DNA of 15,965 bases. It comes from RUG11462 sp051877275. Its GTDB lineage: Bacteria > Bacillota > Clostridia > Oscillospirales > Acutalibacteraceae. Under the pieces are notes generated by a model that was given only the letters and a program-made list of their open reading frames with translations, searched no databases and was not told the DNA's origin. Positions within the stretch are counted from its first letter, which is position 1; the number at the start of each line of letters is the position of its first letter. This document shows positions 7,287 through 15,069 of the stretch, piece by piece. The translations under genes and the position numbers were made by a program. The DNA is taken from assembly GCA_051877275.1 (NCBI GenBank), contig JBJEIS010000075.1, positions 1 through 15,965 on the forward strand, written 5' to 3'.

Positions 7287-10200
7287 ATGAAGAATTCTGA
7301 AATGAAGAATGAAAAAGCTTTATATAAAATTAAAAAGAACTTTTATTCATCAATGTTTTTTGATGAATTTGTTAAAAGAGATATTTTTACTAATAAGGGA
7401 CTTTTGCTGGAAGAACGCAAAAAGGTATGGGCTTTTAATGCCGGAAATACTTTTACCGGCAACCCTAAATGGCTTTTTATTTATATTAATAAATACCGTA
7501 AAGATATTGACGCATATTGGCTTTGTGACAATGTCGAGACGGTTGATTTTGTGCGCTCGCTCGGATATAAGGCTTATGCTTTTAATGCCGGCGGCGGTAT
7601 TGAGGTTAAAAACCGTGCGGGAGTTTTTGTTACAGAGCAGGTAAAGGAGCAGATTCCAAAAGGAATGGAAAATGCGATTATGCTTAATCTTTATCACGGT
7701 GTAGGCTGCAAAAGTATTGAGAGAAATGCCGGGTCTTCCAGATTAGAGGAAAGACTTGCAAAAAAATACATAAGAAATAATCAGTATCTTCTTAACAATA
7801 TGCTGTTTTTGGTTACTTCACCTTTTATGGAGCAGCATTTTAAAAAATATGTCGGACTGTCTGATGATGTGGTTATTCGCGGTGGGTATCCAAGATGCAT
7901 TTATCAAAAATATTTTGGTGGTGTTGCTACTTTTAATCATAATATTATTGATAAAAAAAAGACGGATAAAAATACAAAGGTTGTCGTTTACTCACCTACT
8001 TACCGCGAGGATATGGGAACTGATTTTTTCAATACTGCCATTCCTGATATAAAGGCTTTAGAAAAGACTTTAAAGAAAAATAATATGCTTTTGATTTTTA
8101 AAATGCACCCGTTTATGGAAAATGATATAAACTACCTTTCTATAAAGGAAAAATATAAAAATTCAAAGCAATTTCTATTTTGGGATAATTTTAACGATTT
8201 TTATGAGGTTATTGACAAGGTTGATATGGCTATTGTTGATTACTCATCAATTTTCTATGATTTTTTGGCAGCAGGTGTAAAGAATTTTGTAAGATACTTT
8301 TTTGATTATGAAAATGAAAATAATCACCGCGGTTTTGCTTATGACTGCAAAGAAATGACCTGCGGTAAAATTTGCAGTAATTTTGAAGAGTTTTTAGCGG
8401 TATTTGATAATTACAACGAAAACGATAATGATGAAGACGAACGCGAACGCATTTATGACCTTTTTTGGCAGTATTCTGAAAAGGATACTTTTGAAAAAAT
8501 TATTAATACTACGCTTGAATTTACGCCGAAAAATATTGAATTGCCTACTCTTTACAGCTTTGATATTTTTGATACAATTATTTCAAGAAAAGGACTTCAT
8601 CCGCACAGTATTTTTTATAAGGTAAAAGAACAATTACAAAATTCCGATTTGAATTTTGACCGTCATTTTATAGAAAACTATGTTTCTATTAGAATAAAAT
8701 GCGAACAAAATGCAAGAGAGTATAAAGATAAAACGATGTATGTTCGCAAGAATAATGAACGTGAAATTACGCTTGATGAAATAATTTCGCGTATGGCACA
8801 GCTTTATTCATTTGATGAAAAACAGATTGAGTTTATAAAAAATGCTGAAATGCAGGCAGAGCTTGATGATTGTATTCCGATTGAAAAAGAGATAGCTTAT
8901 ATTGAAAGCTTGATTGATGCAGGCGAAGATGTTGTTTTAATCAGTGATATGTATTTGCCGAAAGAGCTGATTTTGAAAATGCTTGAAAAGGTGAGCGAGA
9001 AAATAGCTAAGCTTCCTTTGTATTTGTCAAGCGAGTATAAAGTTCAAAAAACAACAGGCAGACTTTATTTTGAGGTTTATAAAACATTCGATTTTTATAA
9101 ATACGGCAAGTGGATTCATCACGGAGATAATGCTTTGGCTGATAAAAAAATGCCTAATAAGTTGGGTATTGAATCGGTATTTCATAATGCACCTAAATTC
9201 TCAAAATATGAGACAGAGCTGGTAAAAGCTATCGGAACATATGACGCTTATTTGGTAGCAGCAAAAATGGCGCGTTTTCGTGCAGAAAATAAAAACTCAA
9301 AAGACTATTTCAGTTACGCATATGCTTCGCTTATGTTTGTGCCTTATGTGGAATGGGCAATAAAAGACGCCGAAAAACGCGGTATTGAAACACTTTATTT
9401 TATTTCGCGTGACGGTCATCATTTAAAACGTATTGCTGACAAAATTATTGAAAAAACAGGCTCAAAAATAAAAACAAAATATATTTACGGTTCAAGAAAG
9501 GTATGGCGTATTCCGTCATTTATTAATGAGTTTGACGAGTCGTTTTTCTTGCCATTCGGTAATGTTGCCGCAGCTACAAATTTTAAGAGCCTGCTTAAAG
9601 CACTTTCAATTGATTATGAAACATTTATAAAAATTTTCCCTAACTTATCGTATTTAAAAGGTATGAAAACCTTTTCTAAAAAGACGAGGAGTACAATTAT
9701 TTCTATTCTTTCAAATTCAGAAGAATATAAGCAGTATCTTTTGAAATATGCAAAGGAAAAACGCGAAATTATTGATAAGTATTTTCTTCAGGAGATGGAC
9801 TTTTCTTCAAAATTTGCTTTTGTTGAATATTGGGGAAGAGGGTATACGCAGACCTGCCACACCCGTCTTTTGCAGAATGTTGCCGGTGAAAAAATTGATG
9901 TGCCTTATTATTATATGCGCTCAATTTATCCTACTATCGGCAACGATGTGAGATACAACTATACTGATACAAATACTTCGCTGATTTTTGTTGAGGCGCT
10001 TTTTGCAAATATTGATTACAAAAGTATTGAAGAATATACTACTGATGAAAGCGGCAAGGTAGTTCCGGTTAAAAGACCGGCTGACTGTGATATGGAGCTG
10101 CTTAAGTCGTTGAACGAAAGACTTTTGCAGTTTGCCGATGATTTTATGGATTTACCTCTTTCTGACCGCGATTCTTTGGGCAGAGAGTTGCTTAAATTCT

Positions 10201-11600
10201 CTCTTAATTATTTTAAAGAGAATCAGACAGATGAAGTTATTATTGACACGATAGCCGGGCTTATAGACGCGGTAGGACTTTTCGGAGATAAGCGTGAGTT
10301 TGCGCCAAAGCTTGATAAGGAAACAATTGATATGTTGCTTGTTGAAAAGCAGATTTCTATGATGGATGTCACAAGCTCAATCGAAATGTCAATTGCGAGA
10401 AGTGACAAAGAGGTTCAGGATTACTATGAGTATCTGACTGTCACAAAGCCGGCTGAAGATAAGGAACTAAAGTCAAATAAAAAGACTAAATATAATGCAA
10501 AGGCGGTTGATTTTAATAATAAACTGCGTTTGTTGGGATTTAAAAATATAAAGCAGAGCAATATGCGTATTTATAAGCAGTTTGTGCATACGGCAGTAAC
10601 CGATTCAGCTGTTTTCTTCGGTGAGCAAATTGCTGAAAATGAGCTTTATATGCCGCTTATTAAAGCGCTTCGGGAAAATAAAACAAGCATTTTAGATATG
10701 CCTTATAAAGACATATATTCGGCTAAAGAGCTTGAAGTTATTGCAAAGGCTAAATATATCTTCTTTGACACAGAAAATGAATTTTTTGCGCTTATGAAGT
10801 TCAGACCGCAAACAAAAGTAGTAAGACTTTATAGAGAAACATTCCCGATTGAGTGTTTCGGAGTTGAGGATATTGAATACGGAAAACGCAGTGATTTCAG
10901 ATTGAAATCTAAAATTTTCAATGCAAATTGCAGCGTGTTTCCTGTTGCGGGTAAAGGTCTTGTAAGTGTTTTTGAAAAGTCATTTAAGAATGCCGACAAG
11001 GCAATTAAGCCTTTGGGTGTTCCTTGCTGTGACCTATATTATGATAAAGAGTTTATTGAAAATGCACAGAAAAAGATTACAAAATTCAATTCTCAAAATA
11101 AAAAGGTGATTTTATATCTGCCGAAGATTGATGACTCTAAAAATTCTACATTTGATTTTGTCGATATTGATTTACTTAAACAGCGTTTAGCTGATGATTA
11201 TATTTTGCTTATCAAAAGCAGTGAAGAAAGCAAATTTGTTTCATTGTTTGCTGCTGATAATAATGATTTTTGTGCCTTGCTCGATGAAAGTATTTCTGTA
11301 AGAGAAGCTATTTGTGCAAGTGATATTGTTATCGGTGATTTATCGTCGGAAATTATGGAAAGCTTTGCTGCTGAAAAAGATGTTGTAATTACCGGAGATT
11401 ATAAATCGTCAAAATACAGTGAGTTTGGAAGTAAAATTGCAGAAATGTTATTGCCGTTTACCGCAAATGATACTTATGAGCTTGTTGGAATGATTTTGTC
11501 GGTTGACAAACAGGATAAATCGGTTTATAGTAAAATTGCCGAAGATTATTTCGGCGGTTGTAAAAACGGAAGAAGTTCAGAAAGCATTATAGCTTTTTGA
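7287..11600 (+). CDS. Three-part protein: glycerophosphotransferase-type GT-B, HAD/COG5610-type region, degenerate second GT-B
   Basis: 1437 residues from the ATG at 7287, chosen over in-frame TTG/GTG codons at 7272-7277 because GGTGGG sits 7 nt before it. Part 1 (about 60-400) matches CDP-glycerol/polyol-phosphate transferases (TagB/TagF type): LYH137GVG, SP237TYRE, KMH274P, and D318YSSIFYD. Part 2 (about 420-930) is HAD-like: D426IFD429T (motif I), SD554MY (motif II), GD614NALAD (motif III), then SRD709GHH and a conserved extension as in COG5610 proteins of polysaccharide loci. After a charged linker (about 1050-1075), part 3 repeats the order of part 1 with altered residues: LYR1183, YLP1279, IK1310SSE, and D1351LSS. 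It probably helps build a polyol-phosphate wall or capsular polymer at the cytoplasmic membrane face; no transmembrane segment is clear. Substrate is not shown by the sequence. Likely co-transcribed with the gene 22 nt downstream. Confidence 0.88.
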   Translation: MKNSEMKNEKALYKIKKNFYSSMFFDEFVKRDIFTNKGLLLEERKKVWAFNAGNTFTGNPKWLFIYINKYRKDIDAYWLCDNVETVDFVRSLGYKAYAFNAGGGIEVKNRAGVFVTEQVKEQIPKGMENAIMLNLYHGVGCKSIERNAGSSRLEERLAKKYIRNNQYLLNNMLFLVTSPFMEQHFKKYVGLSDDVVIRGGYPRCIYQKYFGGVATFNHNIIDKKKTDKNTKVVVYSPTYREDMGTDFFNTAIPDIKALEKTLKKNNMLLIFKMHPFMENDINYLSIKEKYKNSKQFLFWDNFNDFYEVIDKVDMAIVDYSSIFYDFLAAGVKNFVRYFFDYENENNHRGFAYDCKEMTCGKICSNFEEFLAVFDNYNENDNDEDERERIYDLFWQYSEKDTFEKIINTTLEFTPKNIELPTLYSFDIFDTIISRKGLHPHSIFYKVKEQLQNSDLNFDRHFIENYVSIRIKCEQNAREYKDKTMYVRKNNEREITLDEIISRMAQLYSFDEKQIEFIKNAEMQAELDDCIPIEKEIAYIESLIDAGEDVVLISDMYLPKELILKMLEKVSEKIAKLPLYLSSEYKVQKTTGRLYFEVYKTFDFYKYGKWIHHGDNALADKKMPNKLGIESVFHNAPKFSKYETELVKAIGTYDAYLVAAKMARFRAENKNSKDYFSYAYASLMFVPYVEWAIKDAEKRGIETLYFISRDGHHLKRIADKIIEKTGSKIKTKYIYGSRKVWRIPSFINEFDESFFLPFGNVAAATNFKSLLKALSIDYETFIKIFPNLSYLKGMKTFSKKTRSTIISILSNSEEYKQYLLKYAKEKREIIDKYFLQEMDFSSKFAFVEYWGRGYTQTCHTRLLQNVAGEKIDVPYYYMRSIYPTIGNDVRYNYTDTNTSLIFVEALFANIDYKSIEEYTTDESGKVVPVKRPADCDMELLKSLNERLLQFADDFMDLPLSDRDSLGRELLKFSLNYFKENQTDEVIIDTIAGLIDAVGLFGDKREFAPKLDKETIDMLLVEKQISMMDVTSSIEMSIARSDKEVQDYYEYLTVTKPAEDKELKSNKKTKYNAKAVDFNNKLRLLGFKNIKQSNMRIYKQFVHTAVTDSAVFFGEQIAENELYMPLIKALRENKTSILDMPYKDIYSAKELEVIAKAKYIFFDTENEFFALMKFRPQTKVVRLYRETFPIECFGVEDIEYGKRSDFRLKSKIFNANCSVFPVAGKGLVSVFEKSFKNADKAIKPLGVPCCDLYYDKEFIENAQKKITKFNSQNKKVILYLPKIDDSKNSTFDFVDIDLLKQRLADDYILLIKSSEESKFVSLFAADNNDFCALLDESISVREAICASDIVIGDLSSEIMESFAAEKDVVITGDYKSSKYSEFGSKIAEMLLPFTANDTYELVGMILSVDKQDKSVYSKIAEDYFGGCKNGRSSESIIAF

Positions 11601-11622
11601 TTGTGAAAGAAGGATTTATTAA

Positions 11623-12114
11623 ATGTATAAAAATACAGGAAGAAAAATCAAAGGATTTTCAATATTTTTTGCATGGGCATTTATTGCCGCCGCTTGCCTT
11701 TTTGCGTTTTATCGATTGTTTTCAGGAAAAATGGATGCTGAAAATATTATGATTTCAATAGGAATTATAGTCGGCGGCAGTCTTATCGGACTTTTTGCTT
11801 CATGGTTTATGTATGGTTTCGGCGTTATTGTTGAAAAAAATGAAAAAATGAGCGACGACCTTGAAACAGTAATTTTAACGGTTGATGAGCTTTCATCAAA
11901 ATTGGATAAGCCAAAGCCGATTAAGCAATATAAAAATAATAATGATAAAAATTCCGAAGAGGATATTCCGCTTGAGAATTTTAAGCTTCCTGATTCAAGA
12001 GAAGAGCTTTTTCGCTCGCAAATGAAAAAACTGAAAAAAGATTATGAAATGAGCCGTATTACATATGATGAATACGAATCAGGCAAGCGAAAGCTTGAGC
12101 AAAAATACAGATAA
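11623..12114 (+). CDS. Small two-pass membrane protein with SHOCT-like C-terminus
   Basis: This is a 163-residue protein of unknown function. Two hydrophobic segments (about 12-30 and 41-66) are followed by a charged tail with a likely short helix (EKMSDDLETVILTVDELSSK), an Asn/Lys-rich linker, and a C-terminal helical hairpin (about 130-163: LKKDYEMSRITYDEYESGK and on). The tail resembles SHOCT domains (short, ending L..G.IT..EFE..K..LL), which occur at the ends of many unrelated proteins and are thought to aid oligomerisation. The match is by eye and weak. AGAAGGA lies 8 nt before the ATG. The gene starts 22 nt after the large transferase and precedes a strong terminator, so it probably shares that transcript and may anchor or scaffold the soluble transferase at the membrane. 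This partner role is inference from position only. Confidence 0.85.
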   Translation: MYKNTGRKIKGFSIFFAWAFIAAACLFAFYRLFSGKMDAENIMISIGIIVGGSLIGLFASWFMYGFGVIVEKNEKMSDDLETVILTVDELSSKLDKPKPIKQYKNNNDKNSEEDIPLENFKLPDSREELFRSQMKKLKKDYEMSRITYDEYESGKRKLEQKYR

Positions 12115-12121
12115 AAAAACA

Positions 12122-12155
12122 AAAAGCGCTTATGGTGTTATCCATAAGCGCTTTT
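12122..12155. terminator. Bidirectional terminator between the transferase operon and prs
   Basis: The perfect 14-bp inverted repeat AAAAGCGCTTATGG / CCATAAGCGCTTTT has a 6-nt loop, with T-runs on either side depending on strand. It sits between two convergent genes (stops at 12114 and 12168) and should end both transcripts. Confidence 0.93.
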
Positions 12156-12167
12156 AACTTTTTGTAA

Positions 12168-13124
12168 TCAGTTAAACATTGTTGACATTGGTTTGTCAGT
12201 ATAAATTCTCTCAATTGCTTCAGCAAATACAGGAGCAACAGGAAGCATTGTGATTTTAGGTGATTGTTTCATTTCGGTAAGAGGAATTGTATCAAGAAGG
12301 ACAACCTCTTTTAATACTGAAGCATTAATTCTCTCAATAGCAGGACCTGAAAGCACACCGTGAGTAGCACAAGCAGAAACTTCGGTAGCACCGCCGATTT
12401 CTACAATAGCTTTAGCCGCATTGCAAAGAGTACCTGCGGTATCAATCATATCGTCAACAATGATACATTTTTTACCTTTAACATCACCGATGATGTTCAT
12501 AACTTCACAAACATTTGCTCTTTGACGGCGTTTATCAATAATAGCCAAAGGAGCGTCAACTCTTGCAGCAAAGTTGCGGGCTCTTGTAACAGAACCTAAG
12601 TCAGGTGAAACAACTACTAAATCGTCTTTATCAGTATATTTCTTATCAAAATAAGGGGATAAAATCGGCACACCCAAAAGATGGTCAACCGGAATATTGA
12701 AAAATCCCTGAATCTGTGCTGCATGAAGGTCCATAGTGAGAACGCGGTCAGCGCCTGCAGTTGTAAGAAGGTCAGCGCAAAGCTTTGCTGAAATCGGATC
12801 TCTTGCTTTAGCTTTTCTGTCTTGTCTTGCGTAGCCAAAGTAAGGAATAACAGCTGTGATTCTTCCTGCTGATGCGCGTTTCATAGCATCAATCATAATA
12901 AGAAGCTCCATAAGGTTTGTGTTTACAGGAGCGCAGGTCGACTGAACGATAAATACATCAGATCCGCGAACGGATTCATTGATTGAAATAGCAATTTCGC
13001 CGTCTGAAAAATGTTTTACCTCAGCTTTGCCAAGCTTAAGACCTAAGCAATCAGCCATTTGCTTTGCAACCGGCACATTAGAGTTACAGGTGAAGATTTT
13101 AATGTCTTTTCCGTGAAAATTCAT
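12168..13124 (-). CDS. prs: Ribose-phosphate pyrophosphokinase (PRPP synthetase)
   Basis: It makes 5-phosphoribosyl-1-pyrophosphate from ribose 5-phosphate and ATP, feeding purine, pyrimidine, NAD, His and Trp synthesis. It has 318 residues, the normal length for bacterial Prs. Visible motifs are the N-terminal IKIFTCNSNVPVAKQMADCLG, SDGEIAISINESVRGSDVF, PYFGYARQDRK (ATP/metal site), MDLHAAQIQGFF, the flexible SPDLGSVTRARNFA, and the PRPP-binding loop VDDMIDTAGT with D224/D225. The frame continues upstream to 13178, but the ATG at 13124 has AGGGGA 8 nt before it and begins at the usual Prs N-terminus, so the longer form is unlikely. It lies 57 nt downstream of a glmU-type gene on the same strand, as in B. 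subtilis (glmU-prs), so the pair probably share the promoter at 13946-13974. Confidence 0.97.
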   Translation of the reverse strand: MNFHGKDIKIFTCNSNVPVAKQMADCLGLKLGKAEVKHFSDGEIAISINESVRGSDVFIVQSTCAPVNTNLMELLIMIDAMKRASAGRITAVIPYFGYARQDRKAKARDPISAKLCADLLTTAGADRVLTMDLHAAQIQGFFNIPVDHLLGVPILSPYFDKKYTDKDDLVVVSPDLGSVTRARNFAARVDAPLAIIDKRRQRANVCEVMNIIGDVKGKKCIIVDDMIDTAGTLCNAAKAIVEIGGATEVSACATHGVLSGPAIERINASVLKEVVLLDTIPLTEMKQSPKITMLPVAPVFAEAIERIYTDKPMSTMFN

Positions 13125-13181
13125 TGTTTTGTCCCCTTTGTTTTGTTTAAGATATAATTTGTATATGTAATTTAACAACGA

Positions 13182-13919
13182 CTACCGAAAGAGCTTTTCG
13201 GCACGTTTGTTTAATTCTTCTAACTGTTTCGGGTCGTTTGCGCCCAATATTACATCAGGTGTTTCGGCAACATAAGAGTTTACCGGTAAACCTTCCGAAA
13301 TAGCGATTTTAATCGTATCTGTGAGGTAATATTCATTTTGCGCATTGTTGTTGGTTATTTTATTGAGCAGTCTGTGAAGCTCGCAGCCTTTAAACCAAAA
13401 TGCACCGGAATTAACCTCGTTAATCTGTCTTATTTCGTCAGAAGCATCTTTATACTCAACGATTTCGGCAATTTTACCGTTGCGTTTTACAATTCTTCCG
13501 TAAGCTGCAGGGTCATCAAGCTTTGCAGTAATAACCGTAACTGCATTGTTCTCGCTTTTATGAAGCGCCAATGCATTACCAATGGTTTTTTCATCCATAA
13601 AAGGAGCGTCACCGCAAACTATTAAAATATTGCCGTCTGAATGAGCTTTAATAAACTCATCAGCCTGCATTACTGCGTGACCTGTTCCTAACTGTTCAGT
13701 CTGAACGACTGTTTTAATTTCATCATCAAGATGAGCTCTTAAAACATCGGCTTTATAGCCGATAACAACGCATATATCATCACAGGATTTTTTAGCGGAT
13801 TCAATTACATAGTCAACCATAGGTTTTCCGAGAACTTCGCACATAACCTTTGGTTTTTCGGTTTTCATTCTTGTGCCTTTGCCGGCTGCAAGAATAACCG
13901 CACCGTTTTCAGAAGCCAT
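13182..13919 (-). CDS. UDP-N-acetylglucosamine pyrophosphorylase, single-domain GlmU type (no acetyltransferase domain)
   Basis: This 245-residue protein matches the N-terminal uridylyltransferase half of GlmU, which makes UDP-GlcNAc from UTP and GlcNAc-1-phosphate. Key motifs are LAAGKGTRM (residues 10-18) with K24 in KPKVM, EQLGTGHA, GDAPFMD, AYGRIVK, NEVNSGAF, and NEYYLTD. Usual GlmU is about 455 residues; this one stops with TAG just after the linker helix (EELNKRAEKLFR), and only 57 nt remain before prs. There is therefore no room for the left-handed beta-helix acetyltransferase half, and no frameshifted remnant is visible. If it is the only copy, GlcN-1-P acetylation must come from another protein. 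AGAGGAA precedes the ATG. It could instead be a sugar-phosphate nucleotidyltransferase of other specificity, but glmU-prs order and motifs favour UDP-GlcNAc synthesis. Confidence 0.9.
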   Translation of the reverse strand: MASENGAVILAAGKGTRMKTEKPKVMCEVLGKPMVDYVIESAKKSCDDICVVIGYKADVLRAHLDDEIKTVVQTEQLGTGHAVMQADEFIKAHSDGNILIVCGDAPFMDEKTIGNALALHKSENNAVTVITAKLDDPAAYGRIVKRNGKIAEIVEYKDASDEIRQINEVNSGAFWFKGCELHRLLNKITNNNAQNEYYLTDTIKIAISEGLPVNSYVAETPDVILGANDPKQLEELNKRAEKLFR

Positions 13920-13945
13920 AAAAATGTTTCCTCTCTAATATTAAT

Positions 13946-13974
13946 ATTATCTCATTTTACGACAGTTTTTTCAA
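13946..13974 (-). promoter_or_regulatory. Promoter for the glmU-type/prs operon, TTGAAA-N17-GATAAT
   Basis: On the minus strand TTGAAA (13974-13969) and GATAAT (13951-13946) each differ from consensus by one base, with a 17-bp spacer and a TGA just before the -10 (extended -10). It ends 26 nt upstream of the ATG at 13919. Confidence 0.75.
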
Positions 13975-14013
13975 TGGTAAAAATCTATAAAATCAAATTT
14001 CTACATAAGCCAT

Positions 14014-14043
14014 AAAATCGTACAAATAAATTTGTACGATTTT
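14014..14043 (-). terminator. Terminator hairpin after tarJ
   Basis: The perfect 13-bp inverted repeat AAAATCGTACAAA / TTTGTACGATTTT with a TAAA loop lies 9 nt after the tarJ stop. On the minus strand it ends in TTTTA, a short T-run, so it should end the licD-tarI-tarJ transcript. The rest of the 133-nt gap before the glmU-type gene holds its promoter and nothing else I recognise. Confidence 0.8.
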
Positions 14044-14052
14044 GTAAGCTTT

Positions 14053-15069
14053 TTACACATCCCATTTAAAAACAGTTTTAAACGGAGTGGTCAAATCATT
14101 ACCGAATACGCGTATTATGTCTTTAATAGACTTAACCGGTTCATCTTCGCTGATAATGATTTTTATTCTTTTTTGGAAGTCCTCAGTTTCCATAAGTTCA
14201 ACCGCTTTTTCAAAGTCAGCTCTGCCTGAACGGGAAGAACCGATGAAAGTAAGACCTTTTTCGAGTACATCTCGAGTGTTTATAGCAACTTTGTTTTCAG
14301 AAACGCCCATAAGCATTACTGTACCCTGTGGGTTAATATATCTGATAATATCATCAATTGCATAAGCTGAGCCCTCACCGCCGCAACATTCAAATGCGTG
14401 GTCAATGTGGAAATCTTCAGGAAGGCTGTTTGCGAAATAAGCACCGTCAACAAAAGAGAAGTGCTGTAATTTTCTGCCGTCCATTCCGACAACATAAAGC
14501 TTTGAATTAGGGAAGCGCAATTTCAAAATATTAGCAACCGAATAAGCAAGCGAGCCATCGCCCCAAATACCGATTGAGTCGCGTATTTCGTGAGCTGCCA
14601 AATCAAAACGAGTAGAAGCATGAACGCCAACGCTGATAAATTCAGTTATAGCGGCTATTTCATCAGGTACTCCGGTGTAAGGCACAACTCGGTCAACAGG
14701 TAAATCAACAAATTCACGCATAAATCCGTCATGGCCTGATGATAAGAAGTAGGAGCCTTTATCATAATTTTCAAAGATAACAGGATTTTTGCGAATAGGT
14801 GTATTCGGAATCATGACAACCTTTTGACCTTTTTTGAATGTGCCGGTAGGGTCATATTCAACGATACCGCAGCATTCGTGAATAAGTGCCATAGGAAGTT
14901 TTTTGTTAAGCACTTTAATATCACGCTGTCCTAAAAAATAACGCTGGTCAGCATGGCAAAGCGCCATAAAGTTCGGTCTGATAATTACTCTGTCTGAATT
15001 AAGGTCCAAATCAGTAAATTTTATAGAAAATACTTTCGGACTTACAAGCTGATAAACATAATTAATCAA
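14053..15069 (-). CDS. tarJ: Ribulose-5-phosphate reductase (ribitol-5-phosphate dehydrogenase), TarJ type
   Basis: TarJ reduces ribulose 5-phosphate with NADPH to ribitol 5-phosphate, which TarI then activates to CDP-ribitol for wall polymers. It is a 338-residue zinc-dependent medium-chain dehydrogenase; S. aureus TarJ is 341. Strong matches are INYVYQLVSPK, RPNFMALC38HADQRYF, KLPMALIH64E65, VVMIPNTP, SSGHDGFM, IGIWGDGSLAYSVA (nucleotide fold), HFSFVDGAYF, DHAFECCGGEGS, VSENKVAINTRDVLEKGLTF, and IGSSRSG. C38, H64 and E65 fit the zinc site. The start is set at a TTG (15069) because GGAGGA lies 7 nt before it and the product then begins MINYVYQLV like other TarJ; the ATG at 15099 would add ten residues read from tarI sequence. 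It overlaps tarI by 8 nt, so translation is probably coupled. The third Rossmann Gly is Ala here. Confidence 0.95.
   Translation of the reverse strand: MINYVYQLVSPKVFSIKFTDLDLNSDRVIIRPNFMALCHADQRYFLGQRDIKVLNKKLPMALIHECCGIVEYDPTGTFKKGQKVVMIPNTPIRKNPVIFENYDKGSYFLSSGHDGFMREFVDLPVDRVVPYTGVPDEIAAITEFISVGVHASTRFDLAAHEIRDSIGIWGDGSLAYSVANILKLRFPNSKLYVVGMDGRKLQHFSFVDGAYFANSLPEDFHIDHAFECCGGEGSAYAIDDIIRYINPQGTVMLMGVSENKVAINTRDVLEKGLTFIGSSRSGRADFEKAVELMETEDFQKRIKIIISEDEPVKSIKDIIRVFGNDLTTPFKTVFKWDV

Noticed and set aside
7058..7300. An 80-residue plus-strand frame across the divergent promoter region
   Set aside because: It overlaps the start of the zinc-ribbon gene, both promoters and the transferase start, has no ribosome binding site and resembles no protein I know.
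13125..13178. Longer Prs start at 13178
   Set aside because: The extra 18 residues do not look like Prs, while the ATG at 13124 has a good AGGGGA site and gives the normal length.
13125..13181. Separate prs promoter in the 57-nt gap (TTGTTA about 16 nt before TATATC on the minus strand)
   Set aside because: Both boxes are poor matches in AT-rich sequence, and the promoter upstream of the glmU-type gene explains expression of both.
13125..13190. Frameshifted acetyltransferase half after the glmU-type gene
   Set aside because: Only 57 nt separate the stop from prs, and none of the hexapeptide repeat pattern is present in any frame.
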